Below are positions 1-12,302 of a stretch of DNA of 64,000 nt, one piece after another. This DNA comes from Thermoanaerobaculia bacterium (GTDB lineage Bacteria > Acidobacteriota > Thermoanaerobaculia > Multivoradales > JAHEKO01). Under the pieces are notes generated by a model. The model searched no databases and was not told the origin of the DNA. It was given only the letters and a program-made list of their open reading frames with translations. The stretch covers positions 186,269 to 250,268 of the forward strand of contig CAMYOG010000002.1 in assembly GCA_947259925.1 (NCBI GenBank). The letters are read 5' to 3'. A program made the translations under genes and the position numbers. Numbering within the stretch: position 1 is the stretch's first letter; each line of letters begins with the position of its first letter.

Positions 1-1598
1 GCGTCCGCACCCTGTACGTGCCAGTTGCTGTTGGCGCCGTTGGCGCTGCTGTTGAACGGCTCGAGACCGTCGAACGCCTTCGAGCGATCGACGCCCGGAG
101 CGGTCTCGCGCTTGTAGAAGCTGGACGTACCGACGAGACCGTAGGGCGTTCCGGCCGGGAGCTCGGGGTGCAGGCTGCCGTCGTTCGGCAGCCACGGGAT
201 CTCGATCGGTTGCTCGACCCCGTGCACCGCCCGGTACGGCACCACGGCTCGTGGCCAGGCCTCGTTGTAGCGTGGGTCGTTCTTGAGCTCGATCAGCTGG
301 CCCGGATGCTCGACCAGACGCGCCTGCGGGACGAGGTAGATGCCGCTGTCGTACGCCGTTCCCGAGTCGAAGCCGCGGTGATTCGCCCGTCCGCGGGTGT
401 AGGCGACCAGGAGATCGTTGTCCGGGGCCGCCGACGGGTGGGTGAACTTGCCGGCCGAGCCTCCCGGGCCGACCGGCGCCGGGGCGTCGTCGGCGTGGGT
501 CAGGGGAGTGATCGAAAAGAGACCGCGCGGGGTGAACGGCATCCGAAACGGTGCCGAGAAGCCTCTGGCCTTGGTGCGAGCGATCGGCGGATTCTGATCG
601 AGGCTCGCGCTGTGGAAGCCGGGCCGCTCACCGGTCGGCGGGGGGAATCGATAGAGCGCCCCGAAGCCGTTGTTGTTCAGGTTGTAGTAGTCCTCGAAGA
701 CGATGTCGCCGTTCGAGAGCTGGGTCATGAAGTGAAACGCCTGCGCCTCTCGGAACGCGCTCACCAGGGGACCCCAGTCGCGACCGTCCGGCGAGATGAA
801 CCAGATGCCCCAGTTGCGCCGGTCGCGGAGCCCCTGGCTCTCGTGGCTCGAGTACATCAGGCGGCCGTCGCGCAAGATGGTCGGGTGGAGCGCGCTCGAG
901 ATGCCCATCGGCGCGATCGGGGTCACGTTCGATCCGTCCTCGTCCATGACGAAGAGCTGCAGGGTCGGACTGGTGTAGCCCTTGGGCGGCTCGAAGCCGT
1001 TCCGGTTGCTGGTGAACGCCACCTTGCCGCCGGGCAGGGGACAGGGCCCGAGGTTCAGGATGCCGTAGCCGAGTCGGTCGTACTCGGGCGAGGGGTCGAC
1101 CGGATTGCTCGCGTGCCACCTACCGGCGCCGGTATTGGGGGTGAACTCGCCGAAGGTGAGCTGCTCCACGCGCCGCGTGGCGAGGTGGATGCGGAAGATG
1201 TCCGCGCCCTCCAGCGGCAGGTACTGGCGCTGACGGTTGAGACGCTCTGGCCGGAGGTCGTAGAAGTAGCTGAAGTAGACCCACTCGCCGTCGAACGAGA
1301 CGAACGGATCGGTCACCGAGCCCCGACCGCCACGCACCAGGAGCTCCTCGCCACCGTCGGGGTGGAGAAGCATCAGATCGGCGCCGGCGGCCAGCCGCGC
1401 CGGATGGAACGCTTCCGCCCAGCGGGTGGGCTCGGCGTCGTCGCGTGGCTGTCGAACGTAGACGATGTCGTAGTCGACGGTCGAGCTCGCCGGGACGGGG
1501 AGTAGGAGGAAGAAAGAAAGGAGCCCGAGGACGATTTGACCGAGCGTTGTGGTTAGGGATCGGAGTTTGGTTTCGGATTCCAACGCATCGGCGGACAT
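1..1598 (-). CDS. HzsA-like (hydrazine synthase alpha middle-domain) propeller protein, 5' part only
   Basis: The reading frame is open from an ATG at 1598 to the window edge (about 532 codons) and its 3' end lies outside. The start is followed by a hydrophobic signal segment (about residues 20-42, rich in L and F, ending PVPASS) and then a secreted beta-propeller-like protein. Short blocks such as RWHASNPVDPSPEYDRLGYG, CPLPGGKVAFTSNRNG, MDEDGSN and ISSALHPTILRDGR are typical of the HzsA-related/TolB-like family that shares the middle domain of the hydrazine synthase alpha subunit. A G-rich stretch about 11 bases upstream could be the ribosome binding site. No CxxCH heme motif was noticed in the visible part. 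Family membership does not imply hydrazine synthesis: most homologues occur in bacteria that do not perform anammox, and their role is unknown. The family call is from memory of motifs. Confidence 0.72.
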   Translation of the reverse strand, partial: MSADALESETKLRSLTTTLGQIVLGLLSFFLLLPVPASSTVDYDIVYVRQPRDDAEPTRWAEAFHPARLAAGADLMLLHPDGGEELLVRGGRGSVTDPFVSFDGEWVYFSYFYDLRPERLNRQRQYLPLEGADIFRIHLATRRVEQLTFGEFTPNTGAGRWHASNPVDPSPEYDRLGYGILNLGPCPLPGGKVAFTSNRNGFEPPKGYTSPTLQLFVMDEDGSNVTPIAPMGISSALHPTILRDGRLMYSSHESQGLRDRRNWGIWFISPDGRDWGPLVSAFREAQAFHFMTQLSNGDIVFEDYYNLNNNGFGALYRFPPPTGERPGFHSASLDQNPPIARTKARGFSAPFRMPFTPRGLFSITPLTHADDAPAPVGPGGSAGKFTHPSAAPDNDLLVAYTRGRANHRGFDSGTAYDSGIYLVPQARLVEHPGQLIELKNDPRYNEAWPRAVVPYRAVHGVEQPIEIPWLPNDGSLHPELPAGTPYGLVGTSSFYKRETAPGVDRSKAFDGLEPFNSSANGANSNWHVQGAD

Positions 1599-1825
1599 CC
1601 AGCGGGCCCCCTTCGATCACCGCCTCGGCAAGTGCCTGAAACGGTTCGAAGAGCGTATGAAGCAGGGCGGTCGCCAACAGTGAACAAGCCCACTGATAGC
1701 TGATGAAATGAGTCACTCGCGGCTCGCCAGAAAAGCGGCGCGCACGGGCGCCTCGGAGCGCTCCCCGGGGTGGCCACGAGCGCCTTCCGAGCTCGGGTGA
1801 GCTCGGCCTCGCGGTCAGGCTCGGA

Positions 1826-2811
1826 TCAGAGCCCGCGCCAGCTGCGCAGGATCTCCATGTAGTTGGCGCGCTCGAACGCGCTCGGGTCGGGGCAGCGGCT
1901 CAGGTTCATGCTGCCGCGCATCTCCTCCAGAGACGCATAGCCATATTCCTCTAGCCACCCCTCCAGCTCCGAGCGCAGGGTGGCGAGGAACTCGGGACCT
2001 CGCTTGAGCAGGACCGACACCACCTGTACGACCGAAGCTCCGGCCATCACCGCCTTGATGGCGTCGATTCCGGTATGGACGCCGCCGGTGACCGCGAGCG
2101 GGGTCTTCAGCTGGGCCGAGATAACGGCCAGCCAACGGAGCCGCAGGAGCAGCTCGGACGAGGTGGAGAGCTCGAGCCGGCGGACGACGTCGAGATTCTC
2201 GGGATCGATGTCGGCCTGATAGAAGCGATTGAACAGCACCAGCGCGTCGGCACCCGCGTCGACCAGCCCGCGTGCGAAGTGCGGCAGCGACGTGTAGGCG
2301 GGTGAGAGCTTGACCGCCACCTTGGCACTGACGCGCGCCTTGAGGCCGGAGACCATCGACAGCAATCGATCCTCGATGGCCGAGCCGCTCTCGCGCCAGT
2401 CGGTGGGCAGGTGGTAGAGGTTGAGCTCGAGAGCGTCCGCCCCGGCCGTCATCAGGTCGTCGGCATAGTCGAGCCAGCGCCCGCCGTGGACGCCGTTGAG
2501 CGAGGCGATCAAAGGGATATCGACGCTCCGGCGCAGCCCGGCGATCAGCTCGAGGTAGTCGTCGGCGCCGCGGACCATCGGCTCGGGCAGGTAGGTGGTT
2601 GCCTCGGCGAAGGCGTGCGCGGGACCGTCGATCGCCGCCGCGGCCGCCAGCTCGTCGTGGTGCACCTGCTCTTCGAACAGCGACCGCACGACGATCGCGG
2701 CGGCGCCGGCGTCCTCCAGCCGGCGGACCACGTCGAGGTCGTCGACCATCGGCGACGCCCCGACCACGAACGGATGGGGGAGCTCGAGCCCGAGATAGCT
2801 GCAGGTCAGGT

Positions 2812-2815
<4 letters not shown>
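1826..2815 (-). CDS. dihydroorotate dehydrogenase-like FMN protein paired with PFOR
   Basis: A 329-residue TIM-barrel flavoprotein of the dihydroorotate dehydrogenase-like family. It starts with a short beta strand and LPHPFVVGASPM, and has the FMN/substrate-binding blocks SLNGVHGG, VKLSPAYTSLPHFARGL and TGGVHTGIDAIKAVMAGAS. Its ATG overlaps the stop of nifJ by four bases (ATGA), so the two are translationally coupled. This variant (about 330 residues, separate from true PyrD) is commonly found beside pyruvate:ferredoxin oxidoreductase genes. It is therefore unlikely to be the pyrimidine enzyme, and its natural substrate is not established. Shape, length and neighbour all agree. Confidence 0.9.
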
Positions 2816-6411
<3,596 letters not shown>

Positions 6412-6450
6412 GGCTCAGCGCCTGTCTAGCATGCGCCCAGCGGGGCAGCA

Positions 6451-6482
6451 CCACCCCGAGGGGTGGCGACATCCCGCCACCC
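6451..6482. promoter_or_regulatory. overlapping inverted repeats between nifJ and the divergent membrane gene
   Basis: The segment GGGTGG at 6461-6466 can pair with CCACCC in 6451-6456 (7-bp arms CCACCCC/GGGGTGG around GA). Alternatively GGGTGGCG at 6461-6468 can pair with CGCCACCC at 6475-6482. The two pairings exclude each other. This could be an operator or an attenuator-like element, or just chance in GC-rich DNA; no matching regulator is recognised. Confidence 0.3.
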
Positions 6483-6532
6483 GAGGCCCGCCCCGCGGGC
6501 CGGGTAGAGCCCGCTCCGTGGCGCTTTACCGA

Positions 6533-6548
6533 ATTTCCGTATTTCCGT
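6533..6548. repeat. tandem 8-bp repeat ATTTCCGT x2
   Basis: Two perfect head-to-tail copies of ATTTCCGT lie in a short AT-richer island, 15 to 30 bases upstream of the GTG start at 6563. In such GC-rich surroundings this may be a binding site or part of a promoter for the downstream membrane genes. There is no further evidence. Confidence 0.3.
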
Positions 6549-6562
6549 ATCATTGAGCCGTC

Positions 6563-7099
6563 GTGAGGCTTTTCAGGGGCAGGGAGGCCGTCGGAGAGCG
6601 GGCGTTGCTGCGCCGCCTGCTTGTGCGCATTACCGGTGGCGCGTTGGCGCTCGGCCTGGTCCTACTTCACCTGCGCCTCCTCTGGCAGCGTCTGAGCGAC
6701 CAGAGCGTCCTCGAGCCGGTGGTCGCCGCGAAGTGGCTCGCCACCGTGATCCTGCTGGCGGCACTCTGGCGACTCAGAGCGCGCGGCTATCGGCTCCTGA
6801 CCGGCCGACCGGCGGGCATCATCTGGTTGCTCGCGCTCCTGCTGCACATCCAGGCGCCGGTGGTCCCGGCGTCGCAGATGACCGGGCCGGTCGACATCGG
6901 CTGGCTCTTCGCGCTGCCGGCGACGGTCTCCGTCGGCGCCGTGGTGGCGATTACCCTGGGCGTCGCCCTGGCCAGCCTGCTCGGCTCGTCGGTGCGACCG
7001 CCCGTCGCCGTTCTGAGGCTGCGCACGCGTCGCAGGGGTGGGCCGGTGATGGGCTCACTGGCGGCGATCGCCTGCCGTCCCCCGCCCGCCCTCCTCTAG
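6563..7099 (+). CDS. small integral membrane protein of unknown function
   Basis: A 178-residue protein starting at GTG. It has a basic N-terminus (MRLFRGRE, RRLLVRI) and three to four hydrophobic segments at about residues 22-45, 58-70, 86-100 and 115-143, with basic connecting loops. It has no cysteine motif or known domain that I recognise. It lies just upstream of a second multi-TM protein and a TonB-dependent receptor on the same strand, so it may belong to an uptake or signalling operon. The C-terminal 35 residues are arginine- and proline-rich and could be partly out-of-family sequence. The reading frame is believable because of its hydrophobic pattern, but no function can be given. 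Confidence 0.6.
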   Translation: MRLFRGREAVGERALLRRLLVRITGGALALGLVLLHLRLLWQRLSDQSVLEPVVAAKWLATVILLAALWRLRARGYRLLTGRPAGIIWLLALLLHIQAPVVPASQMTGPVDIGWLFALPATVSVGAVVAITLGVALASLLGSSVRPPVAVLRLRTRRRGGPVMGSLAAIACRPPPALL

Positions 7100-7213
7100 G
7101 TCGAGGAACCTCGATGAGTGAGCGCCCGGCGGCGCTCCATCCGGCCCGCCCCTTGTGGGGCGCACCGCGCATCGACTGTGACTGTAGGGGCCGCACGTAG
7201 TGGCTCCGAGACC

Positions 7214-10200
7214 ATGGGGGAATCGGAATTGAATCTGGACGGCTTGCATCAAACGGTACTTCACCTGCCCCTGGTGACGACGATCTGCTCGGTAGTCTTC
7301 TGCTACCAGCTCTTCTCGCGCTATCGAGCGAAGGGCGGCGGGCTCCACCTCCTCTGGTGGGGCATCGGCATGGCGACCTACGGGCTCGGCACGCTGACCG
7401 AATCGCTCACCACCCTTTTCGGGTGGCAGCCGTTCGTCTTCAGGTCGTGGTACGTCGTCGGCGCGTTTCTCGGCGGCTACCCGCTCGCGCAGGGCTCGAT
7501 CTACCTGTTGATGAACCGCCGCTTCGCCCATCTCTCGGCCTGGATCGTCAGCTCCTTCATCGCCGTCGCGAGTGTCCTCGTTTTCTTGACTCCGCTCGAT
7601 CTGACCCTGGTCGAGCCGCACCGCCTGTCGGGCGCGGTGATCGAGTGGAGCTGGATCCGGTTGTTGACCCCGGTGGTCAACCTCTACGCGGTCCTTTTCC
7701 TCGTGGGCGGAGCCGCCATCTCGGCCTGGCGCTTCCGGAGCGCGCCGCAGCTGCGGCACCGCTACATCGGCAACATTCTGATCGCTATCGGAGCGATCCT
7801 GCCGGGGATCGGAGGTGCGGCGACCCGTGCCGGCTACGTCGAGGTGCTCTACGTGACCGAGCTCGCCGGTCTCCTGCTGATCTACACCGGTTATCGACTG
7901 AACATCTCCAAGAAGGACCAACTCGGGGCCCCGGCCGTCGCGCCGGTGGTCCCGCTTCGAAAGGAACCAGACATGACAGGCAAAACGAAGATTGCGCTGG
8001 CGCTGATCGGCCTCCTGGCTCTCGGCGCGGCGCTACCGCTGCAAGCGGACGAGGCGGTCGCCGTCGAGGCGCCCGAGTCCGCCGACAGCGCCGACCCGAC
8101 CGAGGGCGAACCCGAAGACGGCGGCGCTCCGGAAGTCTCCTTTTTCGCTGTTACCACGGTCACGGCCACCGGCTCGGAAGCCGATCCGTTCGAGCTGTCG
8201 ACTCCGGTGACCGTTTTCCGGGCCGAGGAGATCGAGCGCCAGCAGACCAACAACGCGGTCGAGATGCTGCGTGATCAGACCGGCGTCGACATCAACGGCG
8301 TCGGTCCGAACCAGGCTCGGCCGGTCATCCGCGGCGTGCGCGGCCTGCGCGTGCTCTTTCTCGAGAACGGCCTGCGGATGAACAATCCGCGTCGCCAGAC
8401 CGATTTCGGTGAGATCTCGGGTCTGGTCGATATGGACAGCGTCGAGGCGGTCGAGGTCGTGCGCGGCCCGGCCTCGGTCCTCTACGGCACCGATGCGATC
8501 GGCGGCGTGTTGAATCTCATCACCCGCACGCCCGGCCCTGGCGATGGCGTCAGCGGTTCGGCCAGCGTCCGCTACGGCAGCGCCGGCGACCAGCTGCGCG
8601 GCCAGGCCTCGGTGGAGAAGCGGGCGGAGCGGTGGTCGTTCAACCTGGGCGGCTCGATCAGTGACGCCTCGGACTACGAGTCGGCCTCCGGCTCGTTCGG
8701 TGACATCCGGCTCGACGATGGCGTGACCGTCATCGACAGCGGCGTCGAGGAGAGCTCGCTCTACGGCCGCTTCGACCGGCTGGTGAATGACAAGCATGCG
8801 TTCTTCTTCCGGTTCAACCGTTACCGAGCCGACGACGCCGGGTTCGGCTTCGTCGATCCCGAGCTGATCGGCGACGACTCGGGGGCGGTGATCCGAATCC
8901 TCTATCCGTATCAGGACTTCGATCGCTACACGCTCGGCTACGAGGGCTTCGAGCTCAATAGCCCGGTCGCCGATTCGGCGATGATTCAGCTCTACCACCA
9001 GAGCAACGAGCGTGAGTTGGTCAACGACATCGACATCAACATCGGCCCCATCTTCCGCGGCGCGCCCGACTCGTCGGTCGGGGCGGACACCAGGAACTTC
9101 ACCGACCTCGACACGCTCGGCCTGCGGGCGGAGATGAACAAGATCATCAACGACAAGAACCTGCTCACGTGGGGCGTCGAGGGCTACGAGGACGATTCAC
9201 TCAATACCGACTTCTCGGTGACCACCACCACCCTTCGGTTCCCGGGCCCACCGTTCGAGGTGCCGATCGTCAGCACCGACGACATCGCCAACGTCCCCAA
9301 CGCGACCAACACCAGCTGGAGCGCGTTCCTGCAGGACGAGATCCTGATGGGGGATCGGTTCAAGATGATCCTCGGGGTGCGCTATCAGAACGTCGAGACC
9401 AGCGCCGAGGCGACGCCGGGCTGGGACACCTCTCAACTCGACTTCTCCGACGGCAACCTGGTCGGTGCCCTCAACCTGGTCTACGAGGTGAGCGACAACT
9501 TCAACGTGATCGGCTCCTACGGCACCGCGTTCCGCGCGCCCAATCTGGTCGAGCGGCTGTTCAACGGGCTCACCCCGGAGGGGATCGGGTATCAGATCCT
9601 GAATCCCGATCTGGTGTCGGAGGAGAGCGAGAACATCGATCTCGGGTTCAAGTACCGGCGTCAGAACGCGATCTTCGAGCTGATCTACTTCCGCAACGAC
9701 ATCACGGACGGCATCATCCAGTACTTCCTGTCGGATGAAGAGATCGCCCAGCTGCCGCAGGATGTCCAGGACGAGCTCGAGATGGCGCGGGTCGAGTTCG
9801 TCGTCCAGCAGCGCAACGCCAACAGCCTGCGGTTCGAAGGCATCGAGACCCTGTTCGGCTACCGAGCCGACAACGGCCTGGCGGTGGGCGGCAACTACAC
9901 CCACCTGGACGCCGAGTCGAGCGACAGCCTCAACCCGCCGACCGGTGGGACCTACGAGAACAAGTACGTGGGTTGGCTGCGCTGGGATCCGCCGAGCGGC
10001 CGCTACTGGCTCGAGTACCGGGCCCGCCACAACGGCTCCGGCTCGCTCAATCTGCAGCCCAACGAGCCGGTGCCTCCGGTCGGTCCCGAGCTGCCTTCGT
10101 TCACGGTGCATACCCTGAGTGGCGGCATGACGCTCGTCGATCGCGGGCGACAGCAGCACCGGATCGGCATCGTGCTGGAGAACCTGACCGACGAGCTCTA

Positions 10201-10279
10201 CTCCGAGTTCTCGAACACGTCCTTCTTCCGGCCCCAGCCGGGCCGCCGGGCGACGGTCACCTACCGGATCCAGCTGTAA
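7214..10279 (+). CDS. multi-TM membrane domain joined in frame to a TonB-dependent receptor
   Basis: One uninterrupted frame of 1021 codons. Residues about 10-245 form six or seven hydrophobic helices of an unrecognised polytopic domain ending near YTGYRLNISKK. A linker follows, then a second, typical signal peptide starting at a Met codon at 7973 (MTGKTKIALALIGLLALG). After it come a TonB-receptor plug (VEMLRDQTGVDINGVG, VIRGVRGLRVLFLENG, VVRGPASVLYGTDAIGGVLN) and an outer-membrane barrel with FRAPNLVERL, ending in YRIQL. The plug resembles heme/hemoglobin or iron receptors, which would suit a cell making many hemes, but the substrate is not proven. An AAGGA ribosome site six bases before the 7973 ATG suggests the receptor (768 residues) is translated separately. 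Upstream in-frame starts exist as far as 7118. A lost stop codon or true fusion are the alternatives. Confidence 0.85.
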   Translation: MGESELNLDGLHQTVLHLPLVTTICSVVFCYQLFSRYRAKGGGLHLLWWGIGMATYGLGTLTESLTTLFGWQPFVFRSWYVVGAFLGGYPLAQGSIYLLMNRRFAHLSAWIVSSFIAVASVLVFLTPLDLTLVEPHRLSGAVIEWSWIRLLTPVVNLYAVLFLVGGAAISAWRFRSAPQLRHRYIGNILIAIGAILPGIGGAATRAGYVEVLYVTELAGLLLIYTGYRLNISKKDQLGAPAVAPVVPLRKEPDMTGKTKIALALIGLLALGAALPLQADEAVAVEAPESADSADPTEGEPEDGGAPEVSFFAVTTVTATGSEADPFELSTPVTVFRAEEIERQQTNNAVEMLRDQTGVDINGVGPNQARPVIRGVRGLRVLFLENGLRMNNPRRQTDFGEISGLVDMDSVEAVEVVRGPASVLYGTDAIGGVLNLITRTPGPGDGVSGSASVRYGSAGDQLRGQASVEKRAERWSFNLGGSISDASDYESASGSFGDIRLDDGVTVIDSGVEESSLYGRFDRLVNDKHAFFFRFNRYRADDAGFGFVDPELIGDDSGAVIRILYPYQDFDRYTLGYEGFELNSPVADSAMIQLYHQSNERELVNDIDINIGPIFRGAPDSSVGADTRNFTDLDTLGLRAEMNKIINDKNLLTWGVEGYEDDSLNTDFSVTTTTLRFPGPPFEVPIVSTDDIANVPNATNTSWSAFLQDEILMGDRFKMILGVRYQNVETSAEATPGWDTSQLDFSDGNLVGALNLVYEVSDNFNVIGSYGTAFRAPNLVERLFNGLTPEGIGYQILNPDLVSEESENIDLGFKYRRQNAIFELIYFRNDITDGIIQYFLSDEEIAQLPQDVQDELEMARVEFVVQQRNANSLRFEGIETLFGYRADNGLAVGGNYTHLDAESSDSLNPPTGGTYENKYVGWLRWDPPSGRYWLEYRARHNGSGSLNLQPNEPVPPVGPELPSFTVHTLSGGMTLVDRGRQQHRIGIVLENLTDELYSEFSNTSFFRPQPGRRATVTYRIQL
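7961..7975 (+). promoter_or_regulatory. internal ribosome binding site and start of the TonB receptor
   Basis: AAGGAA at 7961-7966 sits six bases before ATG at 7973-7975. That ATG opens a classic signal peptide inside the long frame 7214-10279. This decides the likely start of the secreted receptor: an outer-membrane barrel could not normally be exported behind several inner-membrane helices. Confidence 0.65.
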
Positions 10280-10284
10280 GCGAT

Positions 10285-11628
10285 CTAGAGGCTCGAGCCG
10301 GGGCGGATCTCCGCCTCGGCTCGATCCTGCTCGGCGGCAGCCGCACAACCGGCGGTGCCGAGCAGCCCGGCTAGAGCCGCGCAGGCGTTGACGGCTACTG
10401 CCGTCTCGGTCGAGTGCGAGGTCGCCTCCAGCAGCCGGTGGATCGACTCGTGGGTCAGCCTGGGACTCCGCTCGAGCAGGAGTGCGGTCACCCCGGAGAC
10501 GTGTGCCGCGGCCAGTGAGCTCCCCGACATGAAATCGTAGGCGGCGCCCGGGCGGATGGTCAGGACGTCGTCGCCCGGAGCGCGCAGGCCGAGTGGCAGC
10601 GTGCTCTTCGGAGCTTCCGACGCCGCGACCGCGATCACCCGGTCGAGCGACGCCGGAAAGCCGAAGAGGTCCCGCCGGTCGCCGGCGAGGGCACTGACGA
10701 CGATGACGCCCTGATCGATCGCTTCGGACAGGAGCGCCGACAGCAGCGCGTCGGCCGGTCCGGTCAGGCTGAGATTGAGCACGTCGGCGCGCTTGCGGAC
10801 TGCGAAACTGATCGCCTTCGCCAGCGTAAAGGTGGAGCAGACGGCCGGCGAGGAGCCGGCGTCGCCCTCCCAGCACGCCTTGAGCGCCAACACGTCGGCC
10901 AACGGCGCGACGCCGACGATGCCGAGTCCGTTGCCGGCGCGTGACGCGATGATCCCTGCGACCGCCGTGCCGTGCCGGTCGCGGGCGAAACCGAGGGCGT
11001 CGTCGTCGACGAAGTTCTCGGCGATCGCGACCCTCCCGGCGAGCTCCGGGTGGTCGACGTCGACACCGGTGTCGACGACCGCTACCCGGACGCCGGCGCC
11101 GCGGCTCCACTGGTGCGCCTGCTCGACCTGCATCGAGTGCAGGCCGTGCTGCAGATCGAAGTGGGGGTCGTCATAGCTCGCCCTGCCGAGCACCTCGAAG
11201 AGCTGCATCTGCTGGGCGCTGTCGACGCGCGGGTCGGCCACGAGGCGTTGGATCACCTCGGTGGTCGTTCTGCCCGCCGGTACCTCGTAGACCACGCAAT
11301 GGACGCCGAGCAGCTCGATCGGCCAGCCGTCCACGTGTTCGAGGTCGTACTCGCGCGCCAGCTTGGCGGCGAGACGGGCCGAGCGTGGCGAGGTCTCATA
11401 GTTGCGTCTGCCGGAGTAGCCACGGCGGGTGGATCCGGCCCCGGGCAAGCGTCGCGTCGGCCGGTCGGCGAAGGTGACCAGGATCTGACGTGTGGCGATC
11501 GGCGCCTGGTCGACGTCGGCGCTCCCCCCAGGCTGGCTCGAGCCGTCCTCGACGCTCGCCAGGGCAGCGAGTGGCATCAGTGCCCAGAGCGCTACCGTGG
11601 CCCGAATGGCGCCCGATGGTCGAGTCAT
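10285..11628 (-). CDS. secreted S8 family (subtilisin-like) serine protease
   Basis: 447 residues. A signal peptide (to about residue 25, ending PLAALAS) is followed by an I9-like propeptide region (about 45-155). The subtilase domain has the catalytic Asp in VAVVDTGVDVDHPE, His in RDRHGTAVAGIIAS and Ser in FMSGSSLAAAHVSGV. The C-terminus carries several cysteines. The ATG overlaps the stop of the anti-sigma gene (ATGA), making it the third gene of a sigma/anti-sigma/protease operon. It probably acts in the periplasm or outside the cell. Its position suggests it is an output of the ECF sigma factor or takes part in degrading the anti-sigma factor. It converges with the TonB receptor, leaving only five bases between stops. 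Confidence 0.93.
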   Translation of the reverse strand: MTRPSGAIRATVALWALMPLAALASVEDGSSQPGGSADVDQAPIATRQILVTFADRPTRRLPGAGSTRRGYSGRRNYETSPRSARLAAKLAREYDLEHVDGWPIELLGVHCVVYEVPAGRTTTEVIQRLVADPRVDSAQQMQLFEVLGRASYDDPHFDLQHGLHSMQVEQAHQWSRGAGVRVAVVDTGVDVDHPELAGRVAIAENFVDDDALGFARDRHGTAVAGIIASRAGNGLGIVGVAPLADVLALKACWEGDAGSSPAVCSTFTLAKAISFAVRKRADVLNLSLTGPADALLSALLSEAIDQGVIVVSALAGDRRDLFGFPASLDRVIAVAASEAPKSTLPLGLRAPGDDVLTIRPGAAYDFMSGSSLAAAHVSGVTALLLERSPRLTHESIHRLLEATSHSTETAVAVNACAALAGLLGTAGCAAAAEQDRAEAEIRPGSSL

Positions 11629-12302
11629 CGCCCGCCGTCCGCGGCTCGAATCAGCTCGGCGAACCGGACCGCCGGATGCCGGCGGAGCGCTGAAAGCGTC
11701 GCGTCGAGGTGTCTGGGCTGGGCGCTCGGATCGAGCCGCACCGTATAGACGCCGTACTCCGACGGGCCGGCCACGATCTCGGCGCCAGAGCCGTTCAGGA
11801 GCGCCTGGATCTCCTCCGCGGTCGCTACGTCGTCGAAGACCAGGCGGACGATCGGTGCCGAGCCCTCGATCGGTGTCTCGGCCGACGACAGGGTGCGGAA
11901 CGAGGGCCGCGAGACGGAGAGTGCGCTCCACGAGAGGAGCACGACCAGGAGCAGGGCCAACGCGGCCAGTGCGGGCCGCCATGCGGGCCGCATCAACCGG
12001 GCACGAACGATCCGCCCGATGTCCGCCCAGTCGAGTGTTCCCTGCTCGGCCGCCTCGATGGCGTCGATGCGGCCGGTCAGCTCGCGGAAGGAGCGCTCCG
12101 GGGAGAGCAGCATCGCTTCGCTCTCTCGAATCTGCGAGCCCAGCTCCTCGAGAAAGCCGAGCTCGTGGCTGCAGGCGTCGCACTCGGCCAGATGCGCCTC
12201 GACGCCGCTCCGCTCCTCGGCCGGCAGGGTGCCGTTCGCGTACCAGGCCAGCCGTTCCCAGGTTTCGGCGTGCCGTTCGTCCCGACTCACAGCGCGTGTC
12301 AT
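11625..12302 (-). CDS. membrane anti-sigma factor with zinc-finger and propeptide-like C-terminal domain
   Basis: 225 residues. The N-terminal cytoplasmic part has an HxxxCxxC anti-sigma zinc-finger motif (HLAECDACSHEL, about residues 36-47). One transmembrane helix (LAALALLLVVLLSW) lies near residues 110-125. The periplasmic C-terminus (about 145-225) carries EIVAGPSEYGVYTVRL and ALRRHPAVRFAEL, a pattern like the N-terminal propeptide/I9 domain of subtilases. The start (ATG at 12302) overlaps the sigma factor stop and the stop overlaps the protease start. It should hold the ECF sigma factor inactive at the inner membrane. The propeptide-like domain suggests a direct contact with the co-encoded subtilase, which is an inference. 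Confidence 0.88.
   Translation of the reverse strand: MTRAVSRDERHAETWERLAWYANGTLPAEERSGVEAHLAECDACSHELGFLEELGSQIRESEAMLLSPERSFRELTGRIDAIEAAEQGTLDWADIGRIVRARLMRPAWRPALAALALLLVVLLSWSALSVSRPSFRTLSSAETPIEGSAPIVRLVFDDVATAEEIQALLNGSGAEIVAGPSEYGVYTVRLDPSAQPRHLDATLSALRRHPAVRFAELIRAADGGR

Noticed and set aside
18..1505. Long + strand open frame opposite the HzsA-like gene
   Set aside because: Arginine/valine/glutamate-rich shadow typical of GC-rich antisense frames; the minus strand frame has a signal peptide and recognisable family motifs.
7100..7213. Cobalamin or other riboswitch before the TonB receptor region
   Set aside because: Only about 110 bases and none of the conserved B12-box bases were recognised.
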